The position numbers and the translations under genes were made by a program. Shown piece after piece: positions 49,154 to 61,499 of a stretch of 64,000 nucleotides of DNA (positions within the stretch are counted from its first letter, which is position 1; every line of letters begins with the position of its first letter). The DNA is from Pogonophryne albipinna (Eukaryota; Chordata; Actinopteri; Perciformes; Artedidraconidae): contig JAPTMU010000108.1 in NCBI GenBank assembly GCA_028583405.1, positions 122,026 through 186,025 on the forward strand. The letters are read 5' to 3'. Below the pieces are notes generated by a model. That model saw only the letters and a list, made by a program, of their open reading frames with translations, made no database searches and was not told the origin of the DNA.

Positions 49154-49899
49154 GATCTCACCCTCAGAGATCAACTTATACACAGCATTTGAAACATAAC
49201 CACCGTCATGCTTGTCTACTGTCTGTCCCCCAACATTTATATAAATCCATCAGAAGCTGGGATTTAAACCTTTAGGAACAGTCCACCATAACAACTTCTT
49301 ATGACAGTGGAGGGAGACCAAAATATGTAAAAAAATTGTCCTTGTCGGCTGAGTCATCGTGCTCGTCCTCCTCCGAAGCGTAAGCCAACAAGGGCATTTG
49401 GTACGAAGGGGAAGGGGCAGCTTCTCCCTCAAAAAGTGGGATATTAAAACAAAGTTCCTCAAAAAATGGGAAAAACAAAGTTCCTCAAAAATGGGATATT
49501 AAAGTTCCTCAAAAATGGGATATTAAAGTTCCTCAAAAATGGGATATTAAAACAAACTCCACACCGGCTATATCAACCTGTTTCAGCGGAGAGTGGAGTC
49601 CCCTGTGCCGTCCTGGCTTGCCGCTGTCTTTGTCCCCCCGATCCGCTGACGGCGGCTTCTGGGCTGCCTGCTAGAGAGATGTCTTCTGGATCCTCCTCCT
49701 CCGGCCCGCTGATGGCGGCTTCCGGGTCGATGCTGGAGAGATGTCTTCCCGATCCTCCGTCTCCGGTCCGCTGATGACGGCCTCCCGGGTCGACTGCTGG
49801 AGAGATGTCATCGCCGATCCTGCTCCTCCAGTCCGCTGTTGGCTGCCTTCCGAGTCGACCTCCTCGTCGAGGGCCACGTCCGTCCTGATGTCGTCCACG

Positions 49900-50070
49900 G
49901 TCCTAGCAGGTGGTTTCCCCGCCGCACCACTGGCTCCAGCTGTCCCCCTTTCCTCCTAGACGGACGGCATGAGAGATCCGCTGGGTCACTCGGTCGGGGC
50001 CGGAGAGCCTGGGTTGAGCCACTTTGTCCTGATGACCTTCAGCCAGACGAACTCCGCTGTGTCGGTCTCC
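49900..50070 (-). pseudogene. Decayed integrase C-terminal remnant
   Basis: Two short stretches in different frames, VWLKVIR and then SHAVRLGGKGDSW, resemble the C-terminal domain of gamma/epsilon-retrovirus-like integrases. A stop and at least one frameshift interrupt them. The position near the 3' LTR suits the end of pol. The stretches are short, so this is a moderate call. Confidence 0.5.
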
Positions 50071-53000
50071 TGGGTCCCTCTTTGGCATCACCAACCTGTG
50101 TGGAGAAATCTGATACAAATCCCTCAAGCCTACGCTCAGGGCTCCTGGGCCCTCAGCTGTTTGGAGCCTGTTGGTGGGGTGTTCTTAAAACAAACAAGCC
50201 GTCTGTGAACAGGTTTTCTAAATTGATTGTAGACCTCCTGTCTGCCAGTGCAGCTTCAGAATCTTAATACTTGGACTGTGGCAACAAAACAAAACTCCAA
50301 CATCTCTATGTGAACCAAATAACATATTTCAATAGCTCTGAATTTCTGACAAGCATCTGTGTTTATTTTTAAATGAAATCCTTGAGATCCCATTTAAAAT
50401 CTAAATATAATATGAACTGCTAATGTTTCTGGTAAAGAAACACACTAATGTTATGGATTCAAAAACAACCAAAATCATGATGCTGACAAAATGAATGATT
50501 TCCTGGTGATACTGCTTTTACCTGTCAGTGCTGAGATATTATCAAGATCTCTCACAGTAGCCCCTTGGCCACTGATGATACCTGTTATAACTCAATCAAT
50601 ATTAGAAACATGTCAACATTCATCAAACAGTATCTTATCCCCAGATATGGAGCAGGTCAATTCTAAAACTGTCAATCAATGGTCAGATTGAACATCCAAG
50701 TTGGGGCAGCAGGTTCCTTTCAGTCCCTAAATGAAAAATGTACATTGTGAATTTTACACTCCCCCTTTTTCCACATGAACCTCATGTGTAACCATGGATT
50801 ATAAGAAAATACCAAACATTTTCCCAAATGTACATCCATCATTTCCACAGTAAACACTTCAGTGAAATTAAGTGTTTCTCTCCATCCTTCAGTCCTAAAA
50901 GAAACAGAATCTTCATGTTTTAGTTTGAGTTTCACATTCTGCAAACTGCCACCTCCTGTGGGAGTAAAATATCATCAAGTAGACTAGAAACGGGTAATAA
51001 TATGTTAGTCCAAAAACATGCTTGGTTAGTTATTGTTTTAGAATCATGCAGTTGCACTGATCACATGCAGACATACACTCACATTCACACTGTCAGGTTG
51101 TAAAGTCAAGTTTGGTCAGGTTCGCCCCAGAGTCAGTCATTGACAGTGCCTTCTCAAGTTACACTGTCGGTCAGGGTCAAAGGTCAGTTGGTCTCAGTCT
51201 TTTTGGCCATGTGTGTGCTCTGCAGAGACTTCAATATTTCAGCATAGGCCAGTATCCTTTGTCTACAAAAATCTGTCATATATGGAGCGCCATCATTAAT
51301 TAATTCCCGATTACAACTATAATTTTCCAGATATCTCTAACTTTTCATCGGAACAGCTGTTTTCCCACATTTCCTGAAATGTGTTAGCCAAAAATGTCAC
51401 TTCCTTATAGTACTACTACTGCAGTTTATTAACACCTAATCTATATTAAAATGTCTAATAGATCTATTTCAGAAACTTGTGCATATAATTATTATCTTGA
51501 GTCAAAACATTATTAGGATCTGTAAAGTTCTGCCATGTATTTCATAACTCATATTAATTTATCTTCAATACTGGTCCACTTAAAGAACAATGTTAACCTC
51601 TTTAACAGTGAGTGGAACCTTGGGTGTACGAACATGTAACAATCACTCCTTCCTTTATCAAGGATTTAAAAACAGAAGTAATTTCATCAATGGTTTGTAG
51701 TTGAATTTAGGAATTATCACTTATGGTAGGTATGTTTTTACTTTTTTAACATCTCTAAATGTCAGCCAATTACCAATTAAATGGATGTCCATTAGGAGGT
51801 GGTGACGCTTGTCTTTTAAACTCATAATCTGGTGCCGTGCGCTCCCTGTGAAGCTGCAACTAAGATTTTAAAAACCACTGCAGGGTGGGTCAAGTGACCC
51901 ATTCTCCCTATTGGTCGTCAATAATATGCACCTTTACAATGGGTGATCCAAGGCCCCACATTTGTTTACTCCCAATTATATTGCTTTTTCAAAATTAAAT
52001 TAGCTGTTTTTAATTTTAATTTAATTTTAAACTCTACATTTTGGACGACAAACAACAGTTATTTCCCCAGAAAAAGTTCTCCTGTAGTAATATATGCCAC
52101 AATGGTGAAACCAATACCTCAAATTGAAATACTATATTTTGTTTCGAACTAACTTTCCCTTCAACATGGCCTATATAAATAAATATTTGTCTGATCTTAT
52201 AGAGATGTTACTAAAACTCTCCCTTTGAAACTGATCAATACTGTAACAAATTAAAACACTACCAAATTCACACAATAAAAACTCTTAAAGAATAATTTGT
52301 AAACATGATAAAATATTGAAGAATATGGTTCTACACTGTACTCCTAACTCCCAAACACCCACTACTTAAAGTCTAGTGCATACTTCCATCACGCCTCCCC
52401 CCTTTTCCATCAGTGTGTTTTAGGATGGTTCTCATTTCACCTTCACAACTTTTTATCTTTACTTATTTATCAAGTCAATTCAATTTCTTTAAATTTGGTT
52501 CTTTAAAATACATTAGTAGATACCTTGTGGAGTATTCACAATAACTAATCCTCTCTAGGATATGAAATCCGTTCATCTTTAAGCAGTTACTATTTCCTTA
52601 TTTATCTTTTGTTCATGATACCAATGGTATAACAACCACACGTTTTACCCATAGCTAGTTTCTATGTCAAGATTATTATGTGTGACATAATAATCAGATG
52701 TCTTGTTTGCTAAACAAGAATAATAAACTTTATTCTTTTCAGTATTCCAGACCATCATTTAAACAAGCAGCCTCTTATCTAAACACTAAGCATTAAGGTT
52801 TCTACACCACCCCCTGGGAAACTCTTGCACAATTATGCTGTAAAATCATTGCATCGTTCCTTCAGAGTCTGAACAATCTGAGACAAGCATGTCTCAAGAT
52901 CTTGTCATAATGAGCACAGTCAGTGATGCAGCTGTAGTCAGTGGCAGGGTCCCCCAAAAAGCTAGGACCGGCCCTGGTCAGTGGCCTTCAAGGAAACTCC

Positions 53001-55058
53001 CTGGCATTGGGATGAGGGAAGGAATCACTTGGCAGACACACGTTGTCCTCTGTCCAGCAGAAATCCCCCAAAACCGCAGTACCTCTTCACACCACTGTTG
53101 CCTTGACAACGAGGCACAAGCATAATGTCAATATCTCCTCAGAGATGCGTTCTTTGCACACTTCTTCTGTTTGCAGTGAGCAACTCTTCACCAACACACT
53201 GATTCAGAGAACCCAAAAGGTGGTGCACAGCTATCCAATGCTGCTGTAATCACAGCCATTCAGCTACTGAGAAAAACTCAATTTAAAATCTCTCTCCCAA
53301 CGGGTTACAAAATAAAACGGCTGAGGTCAGGAATGCTGAAACAGGTGAATGTTAAAACAAACTAATGATAGTAGTCTGCCTATTCTTTATTACTTCAGTT
53401 CTAAGTTAATAGGCAAAACAAGGAAACTTTCCCTAACCACAGATTAATCTTTTATCTACTTGGTTATTCTATTCATTTTCAAATTGTTTATCTAAGTTGT
53501 GTTACAAGCATGGTGAGGTTGTAACAGAATACACAAATAACTGTATTCAATCCGCGCCGTATTTGAAAACTGTAATGAATTAAAATCAATGTTTAACGAC
53601 GTAATATAAGTTAAATATATTGTTAAGCTAATTACTGTTTTATTGTGAAGGCATCTCTGGTGAACAGCGGCCTGTGGCTTTTATTTTGAAAGGCCGTTCC
53701 GGAAATATACTCCGTAATGTGAACAGTGAGTTTGACTTCTAGAAACACGGAAAGTTACGATAACAATCGTTCTAATGCATTAAATAAAGTCATGAAAGAG
53801 ACAAGGAGGGGAAAAGGCGTGTGGAAGTAAGCAATGAACTGAAAATGCCACCAATCCTCCGTTTTAACCATGGTTTTAACGTGATGGCGGACATTGAAAA
53901 CCGAAGCGGGCATAAGCACCCCGTCATACACACACAAGATTCCTTCTGACCGACAAGAGCTCAAAAACCCTTCTGCTTATCACTTACTACTCTTTGTTTT
54001 ATTCATAACCTAAAAATACAATTGTGGTGAATAGCTTGCGTCTTCCTACTCTCAAAACTTCTCATAAAACCACAAAGTGACGTAACTGTGTCCCACAAAA
54101 ACGGCTAAAAACACAAATTATAGTTTCTTATTTATTTCAATATCTACCACCTCAAATCACACATTGATCAATTAATTTTCAATGTATTCACTCCAACTTC
54201 AGATCACTCGATCTTTCTCTTCTTCCATGATTGACTTCGTATCTATTATCTGACTAGGTTGATATGTGTTCATTTGTATTTATTAATACACTGGACAAAT
54301 CTTGTCGTTACTTAATGTCCTTATTCTATTTATTTGAATGTTCTTAATTCAGACGTGCACACAGCATATGGTTGTACACCCTGTTCGCCTCCAGAGGGCA
54401 GCAGCTGACCACGAATGAACTTCCCAGCTTCTGCAAACCTTGTCTCCTGTTCTGCACTAAACTATACTTCTGCCCTTACCTCTCAATTATTACACAGATT
54501 TGACGTAAAAAATAACACAATTTATTACAGAATTTCCCCAGCGAGTCAGCCGTGCAGGACTAGACTACCTCACGGAGACCTCACTGGTTCACTTTGCTAG
54601 GTCAAGAATGCTCTACTTGACTCTACACAAATATAACTCGATGCCCGGTCCGGAATGCCCTACCGAACTCTGAGCACCGACTTTGCTATTAGTGAGCTAA
54701 GGACTGGAATATACACCAGACTCTTACACACCCTTAGTGTCCTATAGGCCAGGAATATACACCTGACTCTTATACACACTTAGTGTCCTATAGGCCAGGA
54801 ATATACACCTGACTCTTATACAAACACTTTCTTAAGTATTGTATTTTTTACCGTGACTAAGAACACTGAGAACGCCGATGACAACTCTAAAATTTTGTAG
54901 CAAAGCCAAATCACAGATTTTGGTAATCAACAGGTATCTGTTTTACCTTTGTATTATGTAGGACGTCCTGGTTTAGTTGTCAACGGTGTCCCGGGTGTCC
55001 TCCCCTGGACAGAAATGCGTCCGCTGGCTGTCGGTGGTCCTTCTAGAGACCAGCACTC

Positions 55059-55078
55059 ATCACGTCGGGAGGTCACCA
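55059..55078 (-). promoter_or_regulatory. tRNA-Trp-like primer-binding site
   Basis: Three bases inside the 5' LTR the minus strand reads TGGTGACCTCCCGACGTGAT. This equals the complement of the tRNA-Trp 3' end apart from two extra bases (TC) in the middle. tRNA-Trp priming is known from avian alpharetroviruses. The two-base insertion may weaken it. Confidence 0.7.
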
Positions 55079-55081
55079 GAT

Positions 55082-55849
55082 TGTTGAAGCAAACACAGTA
55101 GTGGTGGCTTAAAGCCCACCTCTGCTCCGCGCCGTTCGTTAGATGAGCCTGGTCAGATTAATAAGAGAAGGAGTTCAAAACACCGGCATAAAAGTTATAA
55201 CAATAATCTGATTTTAATGGTAAAAAACACCAATACAAATTACAGAGTACTCTGGACTCCCAGCTCTACTGCTGTGCGATACAGGTATCGGGACCAGCCA
55301 GTCAGAAACAAAGGGGGCATTTTGCATGAATAAACAACAGTATATATGGACATTTTTGGGGCGGAGATGTGGGTCGGCTCTTCCATCCCATTTTACTCCT
55401 AAGTGAAGCGTGAGAGCCTCGGAACTAGTCAAGGTCAGAATCACTTTTTATCTTCCACCTAACTTCACTCCTTTACTTTCCCAGGGAAGATTTCACACAA
55501 ACTATTCTTTCCCAAAACAATCAAACATTGTACACAGATATATTGGTGCTTGAGATTATACTGGCCCCAGGAAGAACCTTGAATAAGAACATGTGCATGT
55601 GCTGGTGGGGGGAAAGTGTATGTGTGTGTGTGTGCTGATATCTGGGTCAGTGAGTGTAAGTGTGTGTGCTGGAGACAGGAGGTGTAAGTGTGTGTGTCAG
55701 GGTATCTGGGTCATTGAGTGTAAGTAAAAAAGGGTTATATATATAGGATTACTTTAAAACAGTCCCAAATAATACATGTTTACTTCAATACAGTTCAAGA
55801 TAATACCTGTTTACTTTAATACAGTTTAGAACAATATCTGTTTGCTTTA
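55082..55849 (-). mobile_element. 5' LTR of the endogenous LTR element (768 bp)
   Basis: Near-identical partner of 48374-49142. It contains (GT)n runs and TATATATATAGG at about 55737-55747. It is followed by GAAC (55850-55853), the right copy of the target duplication. Confidence 0.92.
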
Positions 55850-56179
55850 GAACACGGTTATATATGTATTGCTTTATTTAACAAAACAACACCTGTTTGC
55901 TCCGCCAGCTGAGCTCCAGGTATTTCTTTCCCAGTCGCTCATCTATTATAAAGGATACATTGTAAATACTGATATTTGTCATTACTTTTTTATGTTATTA
56001 TAGTTTTTTTCAAATAGTTTTCTATCTGTGTTTTTAATTGTAGTTTTATTTTATGTACGCACCATGACACCAAGTCAGATTCCTCGTACGTGTGAACCTA
56101 CCATGGTGAAAACAGGGATTCTATTAAATCTCACTTCATGCGGAGAGACCGGCTGATCGTCTCGACACAGAAGAGGGAG

Positions 56180-57070
56180 AGAAGCAACAAATATAATAAT
56201 AATAATGATATGTATATAGCGCCTTTCAAGGGACCCAAGGTCGCTGTACCTGGTGGACAAACAAACAGACAATCAACGGGCAAACCAAAGAAATAAAGGA
56301 AGCCGGGGGACCAGAAACGGGCTCGGGCCCGAAGGCCGGGGGGAACAGGTGTGTTTTTAGTGAGGATTGAAGATGTCCAGGGAGGCAGCATTACGGATCT
56401 CTGCAGGAAGTGCATTCCAGAGGGTGGGGGCCGCAGCACTGAACGCCCTGTCACCAACCAGTTCGGAGGCGAGAGCGGGGGATGGAGAGCAGGCCCGTGT
56501 CTGAGGACCGCAGACTCCGAGAAGGGGTGTAGGGATGGAGGAGGTCCGATAAGTACTGGGGGGCGAGGGAATGGAGGGACTTGTACGTGAGGATGAGTGT
56601 TTTGTATTGAATCCGGGATTTGACCGGCAGCCAGTGGAGGTGGATGAGGGTGGGGGTGATATGGTGCCATGGCTTGGTGTGGGTGAGAAGCCTGGCGGCA
56701 GAGTTCTGGACGTATTGGAGCCTATCCAGGGTTTTGCTGGGAACCCCGGACAGGACTCCATTGCAATAGTCCAGACGGGATGTGATGAAGGCGTGAACAA
56801 GGGTTTCTGCCACAGAGAGTGAAGGCGGAGCCTGGCAATGTTTTTCAGGTGGTAGAAGGCGGATTTGGTGACAGACTTGACGTGCGCCTGGAAAGAGAGG
56901 GTGGTGTCCAGGATGACTCCCAGGTTGCGGACTTCAGTGGACGGGGAGATGGAGCAGCCGTCAAAGGAGACAAGCAGGTCTCCAACCTTCTGGAGCTGCG
57001 TCTTGGGAGCCACAATCATGAGCTCTGTTTTATTGCTGTTGATTTTGAGCAGGTTTGATGACATCCAGTT
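56180..57070 (-). pseudogene. Non-LTR retrotransposon, 3' part of the reverse-transcriptase ORF
   Basis: Residues such as [63 protein letters not shown] and HWLPVKSRI are the typical C-terminal half of L2/CR1/Rex-type reverse transcriptases. At least two frameshifts break it (about 56815 and 56460). It ends with GGCGCTATATACATATCATT and ATT repeats, a LINE 3' tail. 5'-truncated and inactive. Confidence 0.85.
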
Positions 57071-57350
57071 TTGTATGTCCTACATATATAAACAACATCA
57101 TCAAGTCAGCAGCTGCTGCAGAAACACAAAGACATGAAGCTCCTGAGGCGATTTATCCTCATATCAATCATTAAGAGAACCTCGTTGTTGTTGTTGTTGT
57201 TTACTCCGTCTCGATCCCTAAAGAGCACCTGATGTTTACTTCCTGTTTACACAAAGCTGATCTGAAGGACGCCTGGAAGAGCAGCAGAGAGTCAAAGTAC
57301 AGAGTTTGTTGTAAACAATAACATGATAAATAAACAATCTATACAACCAT

Positions 57351-57402
57351 GTTCCCACAATGCACTGGGAGAATAAGGAGCTGTCTGCTGGTTGTATATG
57401 AA
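57351..57402 (-). repeat. Right arm of the dispersed inverted repeat
   Basis: Complement of 48323-48373. Similarity continues leftward to about 57310 against 55854-55890, once the LTR element is discounted. Confidence 0.7.
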
Positions 57403-58040
57403 CGGCTCGGATGTGGGTCAGAAAAGCCCCTCTGCAGACCCTTTACATGCACACATTACAACACACCACAGAAACAGGAATACATCAGGATTGTCTTCGT
57501 CGTATCTGATATTAAACTGAACATTGTTCCAATAAAAGAACTTATAAATGCATTTTCTTAAGTTGTTAATAATAACCTGTACAATTCCACTATTTTCTCA
57601 TATTTGATTTAATTAAGAAAAACAGTCACTATTTGACACTGTAGTAGTTTAGTAGTATCTGTGTTGGAGTTTATAGTTTTAATTTACATACAATTATATT
57701 ATATTGTAATGTAATTGAATATAATGCACTAAAGGATGTTTTAGTGCCAATTGTCACGACTTAGATGAACAAAGTGTGCCAGAAGGACATAGCATTTTAA
57801 ATGTGGAAAAGCTTTCCTTGAAGTCGATCTTGGATATTTTTATACAACATATGATTATTTGTTCTGTTGATCTTAGCCGTCCCTATGTCTTAGGAGGATA
57901 TACTTTCTATGACCCCATGTCCTCTCCTTCGCCTCCTCTCTAACTGCAGGATGCTCGGTCAGACGCTCTGAGAGTAGGATTCATGACAGAATGGAGAGTA
58001 ACGGCTCGTCTCGTGCACTTCAGAGCAAGCAGAGGTGTTC
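57403..58040. other. Non-coding, nothing recognised
   Basis: AT-rich single-copy sequence. No exon, repeat array or element ends identified. Confidence 0.4.
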
Positions 58041-58049
58041 CTGAAGACA

Positions 58050-58385
58050 ACATGCAGAGGAGACGAGACGCCTGGAGGAGAGAGAGGGAGGAGAGAGGAG
58101 ACGAGACGCCTGGAGGAGAGAGAGGGAGGAGAGAGGAGACGAGACGCCTGGAGGAGAGAGAGGGAGGAGAGAGAGGAGAGGAAAGAGGAGAGGAAGAGGA
58201 GAGGAAAGAGGAGAGAGAGGGACGAGAGAGGAGACGAGACGCCTGGAGGAGAGAGAGGGAGGAGAGACAGGAGAGAGGAAGAGGGAAGAGGAAAGAGGAG
58301 AGAGGAGAGGGAGATGAAAGAGAAGAGGAAAGAGGAGAGAGAGGAGACAGGAGAGAGGAAGAGGAGAGGAGAGGAGGAGGAGAAC
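58050..58385 (+). repeat. Purine-only tract with imperfect 45-48-bp units
   Basis: Built from GACGAGACGCCTGGAGGAGA, GAGAGGGAGGAGAGAGG and similar pieces, giving over 300 nt that is almost all A/G on plus. Frames are open on both strands because of the composition (Arg/Glu on plus); no gene is implied. Confidence 0.85.
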
Positions 58386-58639
58386 TATTTGAAAGTGGGC
58401 TCTCATTAACACATGAATACTCTGTAATATATGTTTATATCTAAGAAGTACAATACAAGCACAAGTTTCATTTGAGGGCCGCATTCCATTATACTTGTTG
58501 TAGTAGTTTGGACACATCCTGATATCGACTCTTCTTGCACTCTGTGATCAGCTGTATGTCCTATGTTCATGTTGCTCTGCTGGAGGAGGACTTCAGCTTG
58601 TCCTCTCCATCTCCACTCTGCAGCTGCTGAGCACGTGAT

Positions 58640-58735
58640 GAGAGACACCTGATTGACACCAAAGCTCCTGATTGGTGGAATGAGCTCCCCATTGACATCA
58701 GGACAGCAGAAACTCGACCTTGGCAAAAAAAGCAC
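58640..58735 (+). mobile_element. Short L2 LINE fragment
   Basis: TGGTGGAATGAGCTCCCCAT and TGACATCAGGACAGCAGA match the L2 coding end at 62410-62450 (WNELP...). Under 100 bp remains. Confidence 0.65.
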
Positions 58736-58904
58736 TTTCTAGAGTTAACGTAGGCCTTGCAGCTGATTCACCTGCTCTCAATATGGTATGACTCGCTTGA
58801 AGTGAACATATCTGCACTTTCCTTGTTGTTCGGACTTTGATTTGTTATGGTTTTTGCACTTCTTGTAAAAGTCCCATTTGTTTAGGCAGTTAAAAGTCTT
58901 TTAA

Positions 58905-59434
58905 AGGTCCCATGTCACGGCCATTTCTACTGATCATGATTCCATCGTTGAGGTCGACTAGAATAGATTCACATTGTTCAATGTTCCAAACTCACATTGG
59001 TTTCTCACAGCATCTCTGTAGAGTCTGTGTATTCACTCTCTGTCCTACACGGCTTGTTGGAGCCTCGCCGAGTCCCGCCGTCTCAGGGAGGAGAAATGGG
59101 CGGAGCTGCAGCTGAGAAAAGATTGAGTGTGTGTGTGTGAGGAAGTCCGCAGACTTAACCTAACGGCTCTGCGGAAGTAACTTAACGGCTCCATGGATTG
59201 GTCCATTTGGACCAATGCGTCCATTTGGGTATGGGCACGTCACTGTACCCAGGAAGAAAAAGAGAAATGTCCATCGAGGCGTTCTGGGGCAGCACAGACA
59301 GGTCTTCTCTGTGTCAGAGCGTTACTCCCTACAGGGTGCACTTTGAAGGTTTGAGACTCTGCAGACCGTTCACATGCAGAAGCTACAGAACACAAGGGGA
59401 CGGGTCAGAACCAGAGAAGCATGACATGGGACCT
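58905..59434 (+). mobile_element. TTAA-type MITE, intact copy (530 bp)
   Basis: The ends AGGTCCCATGTCA and TGACATGGGACCT are perfect inverted repeats. TTAA flanks both sides (58901-58904 and 59435-59438). It has no coding capacity. It defines the family to which 706-1030 and 36930-38766 belong. Confidence 0.88.
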
Positions 59435-59438
59435 TTAA

Positions 59439-60030
59439 TATAACACACATCGATGTATGCCTTCACCACGGAATAAAATAAACTTAAACTGTGTTTGTAT
59501 TTCCTGAGGTGAAAACATCTGATAAGTGATGTTGTAAAGAACCTTAAATAATGCAGAATCCTTAAAGCCTATTAAGTCAAGCAGAAGCTCTCAGGAATAA
59601 AACATTCAATGATTAAATTCATCAATTATAAATCGCTCCAAATGCAACTCAATGAACACATCAATACAAAGAATATACTATGAATTAAAGTTAGAAATAC
59701 CACAATAAACATACAAAATCTGTATTTGATTGAAGGCAAAATGTATTCAACCCTCCTATGGTCTTCGTCCCCATTCACTTGTTACAAGTGAATGCTGTTT
59801 GTGATGAAGCAGATTCATGGAGAACTCAGTCAGACAGATTTCCATCAAGATATCAAGTCCACGGCATGTTGAGCCTCCATGGCTTTGATGTCTTACTGAC
59901 GTCAGAAGTTTCAATCAATTCGCTTTTTCTAAGTGAACCATGATTAAAAATAATGAACACAAAGAAAGAGCAGTTTTTGAGGAAGACAGAGAGGAAGATT
60001 TGAGCTTTAGGGAAATTAAGATTTCATTAT
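59439..60030. other. Non-coding, nothing recognised
   Basis: AT-rich sequence without exon or element signals. CACTTGTTACAAGTG at about 59776 is a small palindrome. Confidence 0.4.
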
Positions 60031-60032
60031 GC

Positions 60033-61468
60033 TTTGAAGGTGGTTTGAAGATGGTTTGAAAATGGTTTGAAGGTGGTTTGAAGATGGTTTGAAGGCGGTT
60101 TGAAGGCGGTTTGAAGATGGTTTGAAGGCGGTTTGAAGATGGTTTGAAGGCGGTTTGAAGGCGGTTTGAAGGCGGTTTGAAAATGGTTTGAAGGCGGTTT
60201 GAAGATGGTTTGAAGGTGGTTTGAAGATGGTTTGAAGGCGGTTTGAAGGTGGTTTGAAGATGGTTTGAAGGTGCTTTGAAGATGGTTTGAAGGTGGTTTG
60301 AAGGCGGTTTGAAGGCGGTTTGAAGATGGTTTGAAAATGGTTTGAAGGCGGTTTGAAGATGGTTTGAAGGTGGTTTGAAGATGGTTTGAAGGCGGTTTGA
60401 AGGTGGTTTGAAGATGGTTTGAAGGTGCTTTGAAGATGGTTTGAAGGCGGTTTGAAGATGGTTTGAAGATGGTTTGAAGGTGGTTTGAAGATGGTTTGAA
60501 GATGGTTTGAAGATGGTTTGAAGGTGGTTTGAAGGTGGTTTGAAGATGGTTTGAAGGCGGTTTGAAGGTGCTTTGAAGATGGTTTGAAGATGGTTTGAAG
60601 GCGGTTTGAAGATGGTTTGAAGGCGGTTTGAAGGTGGTTTGAAGATGGTTTGAAGATGGTTTGAAGATGGTTTGAAGATGGTTTGAAGATGGTTTGAAGA
60701 TGGTTTGAAGGCGGTTGGAAGGCGGTTGGAAGATGGTTTGAAGGCGGTTTGAAGTGGTTTGAAGATGGTTTGAAGGCGGTTTGAAGGTGGTTTGAAGGTG
60801 GTTTGAAGATGGTTTGAAGATGGTTTGAAGATGGTTTGAAGGCGGTTGGAAGGCGGTTGGAAGATGGTTTGAAGGCGGTTTGAAGTGGTTTGAAGATGGT
60901 TTGAAGATGGTTTGAAGGCGGTTTGAAGATGGTTTGAAGATGGTTTGAAGGCGGTTTGAAGGCGGTTGGAAGATGGTTTGAAGGCGGTTTGAAGATGGTT
61001 TGAAGGCGGTTTGAAGGTGGTTTGAAGATGGTTTGAAGGTGGTTTGAAGATGGTTTGAAGGTGGTTTGAAGGTGCTTTGAAGGCGGTTTGAAGATGGTTT
61101 GAAGGCGGTTTGAAGATGGTTTGAAGATGGTTTGAAGATGGTTTGAAGATGGTTTGAAGATGGTTTGAAGGCGGTTGGAAGGCGGTTGGAAGATGGTTTG
61201 AAGGCGGTTTGAAGTGGTTTGAAGATGGTTTGAAGATGGTTTGAAGATGGTTTGAAGATGGTTTGAAGGCGGTTTGAAGGCGGTTGGAAGATGGTTTGAA
61301 GATGGTTTGAAGGTGGTTTGAAGTGGTTTGAAGATGGTTTGAAGATGGTTTGAAGGTGGTTTGAAGATGGTTTGAAGGCGGTTTGAAGATGGTTTGAAGG
61401 CGGTTTGAAGGCGGTTGGAAGATGGTTTGAAGGTGGTTTGAAGTGGTTTGAAGATGGTTTGAAGATGT
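60033..61468. repeat. 11-bp minisatellite, about 130 copies
   Basis: The unit is GTTTGAAGATG or GTTTGAAGGCG/GGTG in irregular order, with rare GTTGGAAG. Three units make 33 bp, so the minus frame stays open for 532 codons ([11 protein letters not shown] repeats) and runs on into the flanking LINE sequence. This is not a gene. Blocks are duplicated at larger scale (about 60,700-60,770 and 60,840-60,900, and near 61,165-61,220). Confidence 0.95.
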
Positions 61469-61499
61469 AGTCTGTGGTAAAAACAGAAGTGAAACTCAG

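Larger units (their letters stand above)
49143..55081 (-). mobile_element. Interior of the LTR element (5.9 kb, decayed)
   Basis: No intact gag, pol or env frame is present; the longest open frames are under 150 codons and mostly on the wrong strand. Short decayed traces of an integrase end occur at about 49900-50070. A 22-bp direct repeat containing GTTCCTCAAAAATGGGATAT occurs three to four times at 49455-49560. The rest is AT-rich. The element cannot encode its own proteins. Confidence 0.7.

Noticed and set aside
49466..50267. Plus-strand open frames of 70-142 codons in the GC-rich part of the LTR interior
   Set aside because: They are antisense to the element's direction (fixed by primer site and purine tract) and show no family motif.
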